Position numbers and translations under genes: made by a program. A stretch of DNA of 64,000 nucleotides, from contig NZ_BDAU01000009.1 in assembly GCF_001612615.1 (NCBI RefSeq), positions 124,001-188,000 on the forward strand. The letters run 5' to 3'. The stretch comes from Nocardia amikacinitolerans NBRC 108937 (GTDB lineage: Bacteria; Actinomycetota; Actinomycetes; Mycobacteriales; Mycobacteriaceae). Below are positions 1 through 10,400 of the stretch, one piece after another (the first letter of the stretch is position 1; every line of letters starts with the position of its first letter). The notes under the pieces are model-generated. The model did no database searches, was not told the DNA's origin, and saw only the letters and a list, made by a program, of their open reading frames with translations.

Positions 1-70
1 GTTAGGCGCTTTTCCCGGACGGCGCCCGCGCGGCAGGTGACAATCGAGGCGTGCAGGCGAGGAGGGCGTC

Positions 71-1003
71 ATGAGCGACGAGGCCGTCGCGGCGCTGTGG
101 GCGCGGCGAATGCGCTGGGCCCGCGCCGCCGACACCGCGAAGCGGCGTGCCGACCGCACCCGGGTCGCCGTCCTCTGCCTCAGCGGCGTGGGTGCGATCG
201 CCACGGCGGCGACCGCCACCGTCTTGCGCACCTCGAGCATGCCGCAGCTCGTCGTCGCCGCCCTCGGCGCGGTCTGCCTCGCCCTGGCGACGTTCCTGGC
301 CGCGCAATTCCTGACCCCCGCCGAGCTCCGTCGCTGGACCCGAGCCCGCGCCGTCGCGGAGAACATCAAACAGGTGATCTACCGGTTTCGGGCAGGGGCA
401 CAGCCCTTTCGCGACGACGACGCGGTGCTCCGGCTACTCCAGGCCGTAGGCGAAATCGAGGAGTCCGCCGACGATCTGCTGCCATTTCTGACGTCGAACG
501 GTGCCGACACCGCCGAGCTCGCCTCCGGCGCGCCGCCGGTCCTGACCCCCGAGGAGTACGTGCGGGATCGGGTGCAGGGCCAGATCTCCGGCTACTACGA
601 ACGCAGGGCGCGCGAATACGCCGTACGGGCGCGACGGCTACGCGGGGCGGCCCTGCTGCTCGGCGTGGCCGCGACGGTGGTCGCCGCCCTCGGCGCCGTC
701 CTCGTCGGCGCCTCTGGCCGAAACAGCTGGGCCGCCAACCTCACACCGTGGGTCGCCGTGCTGACGACGCTCGGCGCGGGGGTCGCCGGTTATCTGGCAG
801 GCCGCCGGTACGAGTTCCTGGTGATGAGCTACTCCGCGACCGCCCGTCGGCTCGGGCAGCTGCTGCGCGAGTGGCGGGCGGAAGGCTCACCCACCGACGA
901 GCCACGGTGGACGACCTTCGTCGACGACTGCGAAACGGTGATCGCCCAGCAGAACGAGACGTGGGTGGCGAAATGGACGGAGCCGCAACCCGATGGACGG
1001 TGA
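71..1003 (+). CDS. DUF4231/SLATT-like four-TM membrane protein
   Basis: The 310-aa product has two hydrophobic pairs, at about residues 32-52/60-81 and 189-212/224-246. Each pair is followed by a charged helical stretch (for example AENIKQVIYRFRAG). This two-module layout resembles DUF4231 proteins with SLATT (SMODS/SLOG-associating 2TM effector) domains. SLATT proteins have been proposed in comparative genomics as membrane-perturbing effectors in bacterial conflict systems. A GAGGAGGG motif sits 4 nt before the ATG at 71. The gene lies 116 nt upstream of the TIR-STAND-WD40 gene on the same strand, so co-transcription is plausible. The family call rests on topology and general sequence character. 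An unrelated four-TM protein remains possible. Confidence 0.7.
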   Translation: MSDEAVAALWARRMRWARAADTAKRRADRTRVAVLCLSGVGAIATAATATVLRTSSMPQLVVAALGAVCLALATFLAAQFLTPAELRRWTRARAVAENIKQVIYRFRAGAQPFRDDDAVLRLLQAVGEIEESADDLLPFLTSNGADTAELASGAPPVLTPEEYVRDRVQGQISGYYERRAREYAVRARRLRGAALLLGVAATVVAALGAVLVGASGRNSWAANLTPWVAVLTTLGAGVAGYLAGRRYEFLVMSYSATARRLGQLLREWRAEGSPTDEPRWTTFVDDCETVIAQQNETWVAKWTEPQPDGR

Positions 1004-1119
1004 GCGTCGCTTCGCGTACCGAACCGAGATCATGTCGGGTAGTGCGCTACTCGATACTCGGTGCCCGTCGAGTGTGAAGGTTGTGGGGACAGCCCGTTCC
1101 CCGCACCCGGGGGTGTCAC

Positions 1120-4100
1120 ATGGCCCGCATATTCCTGAGTCATTCCAGCCGAGACGATCGCGCGGCGATCGCGCTGAAACAGTGGCTGGTCGAACAGGAT
1201 CGCGCGTTGGCGGAGGAGATCTTCCTCGACCTGGACCGGACCACCGGCATCCGGCCGGGTGTCCGATGGAAGGACGCCCTGGTCCGGGCGGCCGAACGGT
1301 GCGAAGCCGTGATCTGTCTGCTCTCCACGAACTGGGAGCGCTCCGCGGAATGCAAGACGGAGTTCCGCACGGCCGAGAATTTGCACAAACCGATCTACTG
1401 CCTGCGGTTGGAGAAACTGACCAGCCGTGAGCCCGCCGCCGAGTGGCAGCAGGTGGACCTGTTCGGCGCGGGACCCCACACCGCCATCGTCATCGACGAC
1501 GGGCCGCCGGTCGAGCTGCTGACCGAAGGCCTTCGCCGACTGTGGGACGCCTTGCGCGCCTCCGGAATCGGAGCCGAACACTTCCCGTGGCCGCCGCCCG
1601 GCGAGCCGAACCGAGCGCCCTATCGAGGATGGGAGCCCTTCGACGCGGTCGACGCGGCCGTGTACTTCGGCCGTGACGGCCAGATCGTGCGATCCCTCGA
1701 CGCGATGCGCGGCATGCGGTCCATCGGCCTCGAGCGGCTGTTCGTGATCCTCGGACCCTCCGGCTGCGGCAAGTCGTCGTTCCTGCGCGCCGGGCTCGTG
1801 CCGCGGCTGGTCCGCGACGACCGGCACTTCGTCGTCCTCGACACCGTCCGACCGGAACGGGCGGCGGTCACCGGACCACTCGGCCTGGCCCGGTCGTTGC
1901 ACGCGAGCCGAGCCCGGCTGCGGCTCGGCGGCCCGCCGCTGGGGGCGATCAAGTCCGCGTGCCTGTCGAACATCGACGACGTGCGGGATCTGCTCGTGCA
2001 GATACGGGAGGCGGCGAAGCAGCGGTTGCTCGACGACGCGGCGCCGCCGACGATCGTCTTGCCGATCGACCAGGGCGAGGAGCTGTTCAACCCGGACGCC
2101 GGACGCGAAGCCGAGCAGCTGCTGCGAATCATCGCCCGGCTCACCGAGGATTCGGCCGTGGACCTGCTCGTGGTCATGGCCATCCGCGCCGACCGCTACG
2201 AACCGTTGCAGACCTCGCCGACGCTGGACAGCGTGTCGCGCGTCGTGTTCGACGAACTGCGTCCGCTCGGGCCTGCGCAGTTCGCCGACGTGATCCGCGG
2301 ACCAGCGGCCCGCGCCTCCGAAGGCGGAACTCCGCTGCGGGTGCAGCCCGAGCTCGTCGAGCGACTGGTGGACGAATGCGCGTCCAGCGCCGATCCGCTA
2401 CCGCTGCTGTCGCTGACGATGTCGCGACTGTTCACCGACTACGGCAGCAGCGGTGCGCTGACCGTGCGGGACTACGAGTCGATGGGCGGCATGCGCCACG
2501 TCGTGGAGTCGGAGATCGCCGCGGTGCTCAGCGGTGATCCCGCCGAACGCGCCCGGCAGCTGGAAAGCCTTCAGCACGCGTTCGTTCCGTGGCTGGCGAC
2601 CATCAACCCCGATACCGATCAACCGCTGCGGCGGGTGGCGCGCTGGTCGGACCTGCCCGAGGACAGCCGCGCGCTGATCGACGACTTGGTCGCCCGTCGT
2701 CTGCTGGTCAAAGACGAACGCGACGGCGAAACCGTTGTGGAAGTCGCGCTGGAAAGCCTGTTCCGCGAGTGGGGCGCGTTGGCCGGGTGGCTCACCGAGG
2801 AACGCGCCAACTTGCGATCCGCCGACGCACTCGACCGCGCCGCGGCGGCCTGGCAGGACAACGATCGAGACGAGGCGTGGCTCATCGAGGGCACCCGCCT
2901 CACCGACGCCGAGCAGCTCGTCGCCGATCCGCGATACCGGCAACGACTATCCGGCACAACCGAATTCGTCCGGGCATCGCGACAGCGCGCGGACGATCGC
3001 GCCGAGCTCGAACGGCAGCGGCAAGCCGCGGAACTCGAGACCGCCATGGCGCATGCCGCGGTGTTGCGGAAGCGGTCGCGGATTCTGCGTGCGGTGCTTG
3101 CGGTGACGGTTGTGATCGCGGTGGTCGCGGTATACGGGCTGGTGCGTGCGCGGTCGGAGGAGAAGGAGGCCCAAGCGCGTTTCCGAGAAGCGACCGCGGC
3201 GCGGCTCGCCACCAACGCGCAGTCGGCGTTGTCCGGCGCTCGTCCCGCCGACGACGTTCGCACGATCCAGGAAACGCTGGCGGCACACCACCTTTCGGCG
3301 ACCGACGGACCAGATGTGCTGCTGCGCACGCTGACCCACACAGCAGGCGTGCGGAAGGTCGTCAAGACCGGTCTTCCCTTCTCGATTCGGCTCTACGACA
3401 CCGCCGAGGAGATCGGGCACCACTACCGCACGGCGCGTCCGGATTTCGCCGTCGCATTCAGCCCGGACAACCGTCATATCCTGACCGGCGGGATGGAACT
3501 GCGCCTGTGGGACGCGGACACCGGTGCGCAGGTCGACCGATCGTTCGAATCCTTCCGTGGCGCGCTGCGGGTCGCGTTCAGTCCCGACGGGCGGCGCATC
3601 GCCGCCGTCGCCGCGGACTACACCGTCCAGCTCTGGGAGGCCGACTCGGGTCGTCTCCTCGGTGAATTCCCCGGACACACCAGCACGATCTACGCCATCG
3701 CCTTCGGTCCGGACGGCCGTCTGCTCGCCTCCGCGGACGACGGCGGAACGATTCGGCTGTGGGACACCGAATCCCGTCGCGGTCACGGCGAACCACTGAC
3801 GGGTCACACTGGTGCGGTCAACGGCCTCGCCTTCAGTCCCGATGGCCGCCGTCTCGTGTCCGCGGGCAAGGACGCCACTCTCCAGATCTGGAACGTGGAT
3901 TCCGGGCAGCCGGTCGCGAAACTCGAGCGTCATGCCCAATCAGTGCAAGCGGTCGCCTGGAGCAGGGACGGACAGCGAATCGTCTCCGGAAGCACCGGGC
4001 TGCCGCCGGCGGCGGGCGTCACCGAGGATCTCAGTTCCGGCCTGCTGCTGTGGAACGCCGAGACTTTGGCGCCGATCGGCGGACCATTGCAGGGTCACGA

Positions 4101-5490
4101 GGGCATGATCACCAGCGTCGCGTTCAGCCCGGACAGCCGCCGCGTCGTCTCGGCAGCCACGGACGCGACACTGCGCCTGTGGGATGCCGAAACCGGTAAG
4201 GAATCCGGCGCCCCACTGACCGGTCACACCGCTCAGATCATGGGCGTCGCTTTCAGCCCTGACGGTACCCGCCTCGCCTCGACCAGCCACGATGGAACGC
4301 TGCGCGTGTGGAACGCCGACCCGCGCCGTTCCGTCGGCCACAAGTGGCAATCGGGTGCGCCGGGCCCGGGATACGGGCCGATCCTGGCATTTCAGGACGA
4401 GGGGCGACGACTGGTCAAGGGAGACAACGCCGATGGCACCATCTGGATTCTCGACCTCGACACGCGCCGGTACATCGGCCCGATCGCCGACTATCCCGGA
4501 GGTCCGGTCGTCGCTTCGTTCAGTCCCGACGGCCAAAAGATCGCGCTGGCCGGGCCGGAGAAGACGATCGAGATCTTGAATGCCGATGGTCAGCCGTCGG
4601 GTCCGACGTTGACGGGTTTCGACAGTCCCGCAACCCTTCTCGAATTCAGCGAGGACAACCGACTGCTCGTCGCCGCCACCGGCGAATCGATCCGGATCTG
4701 GGATACGGCCACCGGACAGCCGATCGGCGAGCCGCTCACCGGGATCGGCGTTGTCAATGCGGTCGCGGTCAGTCCCGACGGAGAGCGCATCGCGGCAGGA
4801 GGCGGCGACAAGAGCGTCCGGATCTGGGATATGGATTCCGGAGCGCCGATCGGCGGCGCACTCACGGGCCACAGCTTGGAGGTTTCCTCGGTTTGGTTCA
4901 GTCCCGACGGCGCCGCCGTGTTGTCCTACAGTCCGGATTCCGTGCATCTGTGGGATGCGGGGACCGGCGCGGCGGTCCACGAGCCGCACAAAGCCAACCG
5001 CATCGACGCACTGACCGTCAGCCCGAACGGTGACTTCTACGTCACCGCGGAAGGCCTGGCCTTGCACCGCTGGGACCTGCGTACCGGCAATGCGATCGGC
5101 GGCCCGATGACCGGACATGGTTCGGTGATGGTGCGCGCCATCGCCGTGAGCAGCGACAGTCGCTACATCATCTCCGGCGGTGCCGACAAGACTCTCCGGT
5201 TCTGGGACGCGGTAACCGGCGAACCGATCGGCGAGCCACTCACCGGACCCGACGGCTGGATCTGGGACGCGCGCATCACTTCCGACAATCGTCGAGTCCA
5301 TGCGCTTTTCCTCGGGTACGACCACAGCAGTGGCATCTGGGAGTGGCCCGGGCCCGCGTCCTGGCCTGAAGATCTCTGCGCCAAACTGACATCCAACATG
5401 AGCAGGGAGCAATGGGACGAATGGGTGTCACCGGATATTCCCTACCGGAAGACTTGTGAAGACCTACCGGAACTTCCGGACGACCAGTAG
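1120..5490 (+). CDS. TIR-STAND NTPase-TM-WD40 protein, candidate immune sensor/effector
   Basis: The 1456-aa product has four parts in order. An N-terminal TIR domain covers residues 1-~135, with FLSHSSRDD near the start and the S-x-x-C-x-x-E motif ending at Glu81, the expected NADase glutamate. A P-loop NTPase follows, with GPSGCGKS at about 212-219 and a DQGEELF Walker B-like motif at about 319-325, as in novel STAND proteins. A single TM helix lies at about 656-678. About 14 WD40 blades (repeated LWDADTG/IWDTATG-like ends) run from ~775 to ~1430, enough for two seven-bladed propellers. ATG 1120 is preferred over TTG 1081 because it begins at the TIR domain and has GGGGG 6 nt upstream. Known TIR-STAND proteins couple sensing to NAD+ degradation or signal production; that role is inferred here. 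What the WD40 region binds is unknown. Confidence 0.9.
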   Translation: MARIFLSHSSRDDRAAIALKQWLVEQDRALAEEIFLDLDRTTGIRPGVRWKDALVRAAERCEAVICLLSTNWERSAECKTEFRTAENLHKPIYCLRLEKLTSREPAAEWQQVDLFGAGPHTAIVIDDGPPVELLTEGLRRLWDALRASGIGAEHFPWPPPGEPNRAPYRGWEPFDAVDAAVYFGRDGQIVRSLDAMRGMRSIGLERLFVILGPSGCGKSSFLRAGLVPRLVRDDRHFVVLDTVRPERAAVTGPLGLARSLHASRARLRLGGPPLGAIKSACLSNIDDVRDLLVQIREAAKQRLLDDAAPPTIVLPIDQGEELFNPDAGREAEQLLRIIARLTEDSAVDLLVVMAIRADRYEPLQTSPTLDSVSRVVFDELRPLGPAQFADVIRGPAARASEGGTPLRVQPELVERLVDECASSADPLPLLSLTMSRLFTDYGSSGALTVRDYESMGGMRHVVESEIAAVLSGDPAERARQLESLQHAFVPWLATINPDTDQPLRRVARWSDLPEDSRALIDDLVARRLLVKDERDGETVVEVALESLFREWGALAGWLTEERANLRSADALDRAAAAWQDNDRDEAWLIEGTRLTDAEQLVADPRYRQRLSGTTEFVRASRQRADDRAELERQRQAAELETAMAHAAVLRKRSRILRAVLAVTVVIAVVAVYGLVRARSEEKEAQARFREATAARLATNAQSALSGARPADDVRTIQETLAAHHLSATDGPDVLLRTLTHTAGVRKVVKTGLPFSIRLYDTAEEIGHHYRTARPDFAVAFSPDNRHILTGGMELRLWDADTGAQVDRSFESFRGALRVAFSPDGRRIAAVAADYTVQLWEADSGRLLGEFPGHTSTIYAIAFGPDGRLLASADDGGTIRLWDTESRRGHGEPLTGHTGAVNGLAFSPDGRRLVSAGKDATLQIWNVDSGQPVAKLERHAQSVQAVAWSRDGQRIVSGSTGLPPAAGVTEDLSSGLLLWNAETLAPIGGPLQGHEGMITSVAFSPDSRRVVSAATDATLRLWDAETGKESGAPLTGHTAQIMGVAFSPDGTRLASTSHDGTLRVWNADPRRSVGHKWQSGAPGPGYGPILAFQDEGRRLVKGDNADGTIWILDLDTRRYIGPIADYPGGPVVASFSPDGQKIALAGPEKTIEILNADGQPSGPTLTGFDSPATLLEFSEDNRLLVAATGESIRIWDTATGQPIGEPLTGIGVVNAVAVSPDGERIAAGGGDKSVRIWDMDSGAPIGGALTGHSLEVSSVWFSPDGAAVLSYSPDSVHLWDAGTGAAVHEPHKANRIDALTVSPNGDFYVTAEGLALHRWDLRTGNAIGGPMTGHGSVMVRAIAVSSDSRYIISGGADKTLRFWDAVTGEPIGEPLTGPDGWIWDARITSDNRRVHALFLGYDHSSGIWEWPGPASWPEDLCAKLTSNMSREQWDEWVSPDIPYRKTCEDLPELPDDQ

Positions 5491-5501
5491 GGCAATTGGT
5501 T

Positions 5502-6953
5502 TCACAGGTACCGGTGCGCGCGGCGGCCCTCGGGTGCCGGGGGCGGGTAGTCGCGCTCGGGTGGTTCTGCGGAGTGCCAGGAGTCGGGGGCATCGTAGGC
5601 GGGCCTGCGTTGCGGTGGCGCGGCTCGGTCGGCCGACTCGTAGGCGGCGGCCGCGGCGGGCATGCGCGGTATAGGCCGGTCCGGTGTGTACGACGAAGCG
5701 GCCGTCACCGGTGCACGTTTCGGTGACGGGTGGCGATCGCGCGGTGGTCGGTCGGACACGGGTTCTTCGGCCGGTCGCGGCGGTTCATAGGACTGCCTGG
5801 AGCGCCGGGTGGCCGCGCGTTCGGAGGCGGCGGTGCGCTCGCGCCGGGGCAGGGCGGGGCGGTCGTCCGCGGCTTCGGGAATGGCTACGGCACTGTGCGT
5901 TGCGGCGGCCGTTGCGGCGCGGCGGGTTTCGGAGGCGGTTGCGGCGCGGTGCGATGCTGAGCCGTTGGTGGCGCGGCGCGTTTCGGAAGCGGCCGCGGCG
6001 CGATGAGTTTCGGCGGCCGTTGCGGTACGGCGGGTTTCGGAGGCGGTTGCGGCGCGGTGCGGAGCCGAGCCGTTGGTGGCGCGGCGCGATTCGGAGACCG
6101 GTGCGGCGAGACGTGAGTCAGGAATCTGCGCCGCTCGCCGGGTTTCCGACGCCGCCCGCGGTGATCGCGAACGCGACCCGGTGACGCCCGCTTTGGCGGC
6201 CACCGACTCGCGACTTCTCCTCGACCGCACGGACCGCTCCGGTGACTCGTCACCGCTCGCCGCCCGTGCGGATCGTTCCGGTAGCTCGTCTTCGGCCCGG
6301 CCGCGCGATAAGGCCTTGGCGCGTTCGGTCTCCGGTACGCGGCGCATGCCGACGCGGAAGATCGGCAGTTTGGCGGTGACGCGGCTCGGGTGGTCGCCTT
6401 TCTCGCGGTAGGCGGCGGCGATGCCGTGCGCGCGCAGCCAAGCGCCGGGGTCGTCCCGGATCTCCGGGCGGGAGTCGAGAACGACGTCTTCCAGGAGCTC
6501 GATCAGATCGCTCTCGCTGTCGCCGCCGAGCGCGGCGCGGATGGCGGGGAACACGGCGGGACGGAAGGTCCAGGACCATTCGTGGCCGGGGTGGGGTCCG
6601 TCGTGGTCGTGTCCGTGCAGGACCAGATTGCCCGACTTGGCGATGCGGGCGCGCACCGTGCGCCCGTCGGACTCGATGCGGCACTCGCGCGGCGCGTCCG
6701 CCGGACCGGCCGCGTCCGCGGGCTCGGGCGCTTCGGCTTCGTCGAGTTCTTCGGCGCGTGCGATCTCGAACCAGGCGACGACCATGGCGGCGACGCCGAG
6801 CGCGGCGGCGAGCGCCAGCTCGATCCAGACGTCGGTCGGGACGACCCGCCGCGTCCGTTCGCACGCGTGCAGGAACAGCAGACAGCCCACGACGAGCGCG
6901 GCGATCCGGGCAAGACGGAGGGCCGTGCCGGTGTCGACCGTAGGTGCGCGCAT
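5502..6953 (-). CDS. Unrecognised two-TM protein with repetitive Arg/Ala/Thr/Glu-rich tail
   Basis: No family is recognised. From the chosen ATG (6953, GGGAG 10 nt upstream) the 483-aa product has TM helices at about residues 10-29 and 41-60. An acidic linker follows, then a compact domain with a His-rich segment (HGHDHDGPHPGHEWSW) and a predicted fold ending near residue 210. After that comes a long low-complexity tail of Ser-Glu-Thr-Arg-Arg, Ala-Thr-Asn-Gly-Ser and Pro/Arg repeats. The tail includes a 36-residue unit duplicated at DNA level. The gene converges on the TIR-WD40 gene with an 11-nt gap. The first ~210 residues look like conserved membrane-associated protein and the tail looks disordered. 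ATG 6980 and a start at 7037 are alternatives. Confidence 0.7.
   Translation of the reverse strand: MRAPTVDTGTALRLARIAALVVGCLLFLHACERTRRVVPTDVWIELALAAALGVAAMVVAWFEIARAEELDEAEAPEPADAAGPADAPRECRIESDGRTVRARIAKSGNLVLHGHDHDGPHPGHEWSWTFRPAVFPAIRAALGGDSESDLIELLEDVVLDSRPEIRDDPGAWLRAHGIAAAYREKGDHPSRVTAKLPIFRVGMRRVPETERAKALSRGRAEDELPERSARAASGDESPERSVRSRRSRESVAAKAGVTGSRSRSPRAASETRRAAQIPDSRLAAPVSESRRATNGSAPHRAATASETRRTATAAETHRAAAASETRRATNGSASHRAATASETRRAATAAATHSAVAIPEAADDRPALPRRERTAASERAATRRSRQSYEPPRPAEEPVSDRPPRDRHPSPKRAPVTAASSYTPDRPIPRMPAAAAAYESADRAAPPQRRPAYDAPDSWHSAEPPERDYPPPAPEGRRAHRYL
5900..6090. repeat. 108-bp in-frame tandem duplication inside the tail-repeat gene
   Basis: The block with gagccgttggtggcgcggcg at 5959 recurs at 6067, exactly 108 bp later, and flanking sequence from about 5900 aligns at the same offset. 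The unit is 36 codons, so the duplication keeps the reading frame and extends the disordered tail. Confidence 0.75.
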
Positions 6954-7417
6954 CCGCTGATTGCTCCCGAACAAAGACATTGCCGCTGCCGAATCAGACA
7001 GGATCGTAAGGCCAGTAGCCCTCCGGTGGGAGACCATAGGCGCTCGGCGGGCCGACGGGTCGAGCGGCCGGTGGATGCCGGTCGATTACTCGCGGGCGAC
7101 AGCTACGCGCGAAGCGCGATCCTTTGGAGCGGCCTCGTACCGAGCTGAAGGCGGTGCGGTGCGGCCGAGACGTCCGCCGAACGCGGCTCGGCGACCAGCG
7201 GCGATGGGGTGTCGCCGGGCCTGTGGCAAATCCCGAGCACATCGAATTGCGCGCGCTCGCGGGGCGACTCGTTAGGGTGGAGCCCATCGGTCGCGCCGAA
7301 CCCACCCCGCGACTTGGTGCGCCGCCCGCCGACGAGCGATGCCGCGGCAGGCGGATACCATGGCTGGTCGCCCCGCGGGGATGTGTCCGACCACCGCGCA
7401 CGGAAAGGTCGTCGAAT
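6954..7417. other. Intergenic region upstream of smc
   Basis: This 464-nt stretch separates the divergent two-TM gene from smc. In mycobacteria smc is often preceded by an acylphosphatase gene; none is visible here. The smc frame is open back to 7124, but that part has no conserved Smc sequence and is treated as non-coding. TTGCGC at 7247 and TAGGGT at 7273 are a weak promoter candidate with a long 20-nt spacer. TACCAT further down is another possible -10. GGAAAGG at 7402-7408 is the smc ribosome binding site. Confidence 0.5.
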
Positions 7418-10400
7418 TTGCACCTGAAGAGTCTGACGTTGAAGGGCTTCAAGTCCTTCGCGTCCGCGACGACGCTGCGCTTCGAACCCGGCATCACCTG
7501 TGTGGTCGGCCCGAACGGTTCCGGCAAGTCCAATGTCGTCGACGCGCTCACCTGGGTGATGGGCGAGCAGGGTGCGAAGGCGTTGCGCGGCGGCAAGATG
7601 CAGGACGTCATCTTCGCGGGCACGGCGGGACGCGCCCCGCTCGGCCGCGCCGAAGTCACGCTGACCATCGACAACTCCGACGGTGCGCTGCCCATCGACT
7701 ACGCGGAGGTGTCGATCACCCGGCGCATGTTCCGCGACGGCGCGGGCGAGTACGAGATCAACGGCAGCTCCTGCCGGTTGATGGACGTGCAAGAACTGCT
7801 GAGCGACTCCGGCATCGGCCGCGAGATGCACGTCATCGTCGGGCAGGGACAGCTGTCCGCGATCCTGGAATCGCGGCCAGAGGACCGCCGCGCTTTCGTC
7901 GAAGAGGCCGCGGGCGTGCTCAAACACCGCAAGCGCAAGGAGAAGGCGGTCCGCAAGCTGGAGGCGATGCAGGCCAACCTCGCGCGCCTGACCGACCTCA
8001 CCACCGAACTGCGCCGCCAGCTCAAACCGCTCGGCAGGCAGGCCGAGGTCGCCCGGCGCGCGCAGACCGTGCAGGCCGACCTGCGCGACGCGCGCCTGCG
8101 GCTTGCGGCCGACGACCTCGTCACTCGCCGTGGCGAACTGGAGAGCCAGCAGAGCAAAGAGGCCTACGCCCGCGAACAACAGATCACCGTGCAGAGCGAG
8201 CTGGACGCCGCGAACGCCGCGCTGGCGCAGCAGGAATTCCAGCTGTCCAAGCTCACGCCGAGCGCGGAGGCCGCGGCGCAGATCTGGTTCCAGCTCTCGG
8301 CGCTGGCCGAGCGGGTCAACGCGACCATCCGCATCGCGGAAGACCGAGCCCGCCATCTCCATGCCGAGTCGCCCGTCGGCACCGGCCGCGACCCCGATCA
8401 GCTGGAGGCGGAGGCCGACCGCGTCGAAGCCGAGGAGGCCGAGCTGCGCGAGGCCGTCGAGATCGCGGTGGAGACGTTGGAGGCCGCAAGGGAACAGCTG
8501 GCCGAGCGCGAGTACGCCGCGAAGGCCGCAGAGCAGGCGCACTTGGCCGCGGTCCGCGCCATCGCGGATCGGCGCGAGGGGCTGGCCCGGCTCTCCGGCA
8601 AGGTCGACACATTGCGGACGAGGGCGCAGTCGGTGGACGCGGAGATCGCCCGGCTCTCGGTGGCGATCGCCGAGGCCAGGCACCGCGGCGAGGCCGCGCA
8701 GGCCGAATTCGACAGCGTGCAGGACGAACTCGGTGAGCTCGACGCGGGCGAGGAAGGTCTGGACGCCCAGCACGAGCACGCCGTGCAGGCGCTGGAATTG
8801 GCCGATCAGCGGGTCACCGAACTGCGCGAACAGGATCGGGACGCGAGCAAACGGGTCGCCTCTCTTTCCGCGCGCATCGAGGCGCTCGGCATGGGTCTCG
8901 CCCGTCGCGACGGCGCCGCCTGGCTGCTGGAGAACCGCGCCGACGGGCTGCTCGGCGCACTGTCGGGATTGCTGCGGGTACACACCGGATTCGAGGCGGC
9001 CGTCGCCGCGGCGCTCGGTCCGCTCGCCGACGCGGTGGCCGCCGACACCGAGGATTCCGCGCACGCGGCGGTGCGCGCGCTCAAGGAAGCGGACGGCGGC
9101 CGGGCCGCACTGGTCTTCGGTGCGACACACGCGGCGCGCGCGACCGGCGGCGTGCTGCCCGGCTCGGCCCGCTGGCTGGTCGACGTGGTGGAATGCCCGG
9201 ATTCCGTGCGGGCGGCCATCGGCGCGCTGACCGCTGGCATCGCGGTGGTCGACGATCTCGCGGCCGCGACCGAACTCGTCGCGGCCCGACCCGAGCTGCG
9301 GGTGGTCACCCGCGACGGCGATCTCACCGGCACCGGCTGGCTGCTCGGCGGATCCGATCGCGCCCCGAGTCAGCTGGAGATCCAGGCCGACATCGACGCC
9401 GCCAAGACCGAACTCGTCGCCGCGCAGCGGCACGCGGAGGAACTGGAGGCGGCACTCTCCGGCGCGCTGGCCGAACAAGCCGACCGCAAGGAGTCCGTGG
9501 ATCACGCGCTGCTCGCGCTGCACGAATCCGATCAGGCGCTGATGGCCATCTACGACCGCCTCGGCAGGCTCGGTCAGGCTGCCCGCGCCGCCCAGACCGA
9601 CAGCGACCGGCTCGCCGCCCAGCGCACCGAGGCGGAATCCGCGCGCGAGGAGGCGCTTGCCTCGCTCGCCGAACTCGAGGACCGGCTGCGGCACGCCGAA
9701 CTCGAACAATCCGAGATCGATGCCGACGGCGTCGGCGCCGCGGGGACCGACACCGCGGGCCGCGACCGCGAGGAAGCCGCGGCCGCCTTGGCCGAGGCCC
9801 GCTCGATGGAGGTCGAGGCGAGGCTCGCCGTGCGCACGGCCGAGGAACGGGCGGAATCGGTTCGCGGCAAGGCGGATTCGCTGCGCCGCGCGGCCCGCGC
9901 CGAACGCGAGGCGCGGGCCCGCGCCGAACGCGCCCATGCCGCGCGCCGCCAGGCCGCCGCGGTGGCCGCCGCCGTCGCGGAGTCGGGCGCGCGGGTGGCC
10001 GGGGAGCTGGAGAAAGTGGTGGCCGAGGCCGGCGCACGCCGCGACGATCTCGTTCGCCGCCGCACCGAATGCGCGGCGCAGGTCGAGCAGGTCAAGGAGC
10101 GGGTGCGCGCGCTGAGCACGCAGCTGGCCCAGCTCACCGACGCGGTGCACCGCGACGAAGTGGCCAAGGCGCAGGCGGCGCTGCGGATCGAGCAGCTGGA
10201 GGCGACCATCGCCGAACAGTTCGGCATCGCGCTGAACGACCTGATCGCGGAGTACGGGCCCGATGTGCCGCTGCCGCCTTCGCCGCTGGAAATGGCGGAG
10301 TACGAGCAGGCCAAGGAGCGCGGCGAACAGGTCAGCGCGCCGCAGCCGATGCCCTACGACCGGGCGAGCCAGGAGCGCCGCGCCAAACGCGCCGAGAAGG

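Noticed and set aside
1..70. Gene end at the left edge
   Set aside because: No frame entering from the left shows protein-like sequence; the stretch reads as the promoter and ribosome binding site of the first gene.
7103..10150. Long reverse-strand open frame opposite smc (1015 codons)
   Set aside because: It lies fully antisense to smc, lacks family motifs and arises from high GC; the same applies to long frames opposite glnD, tex and ffh.
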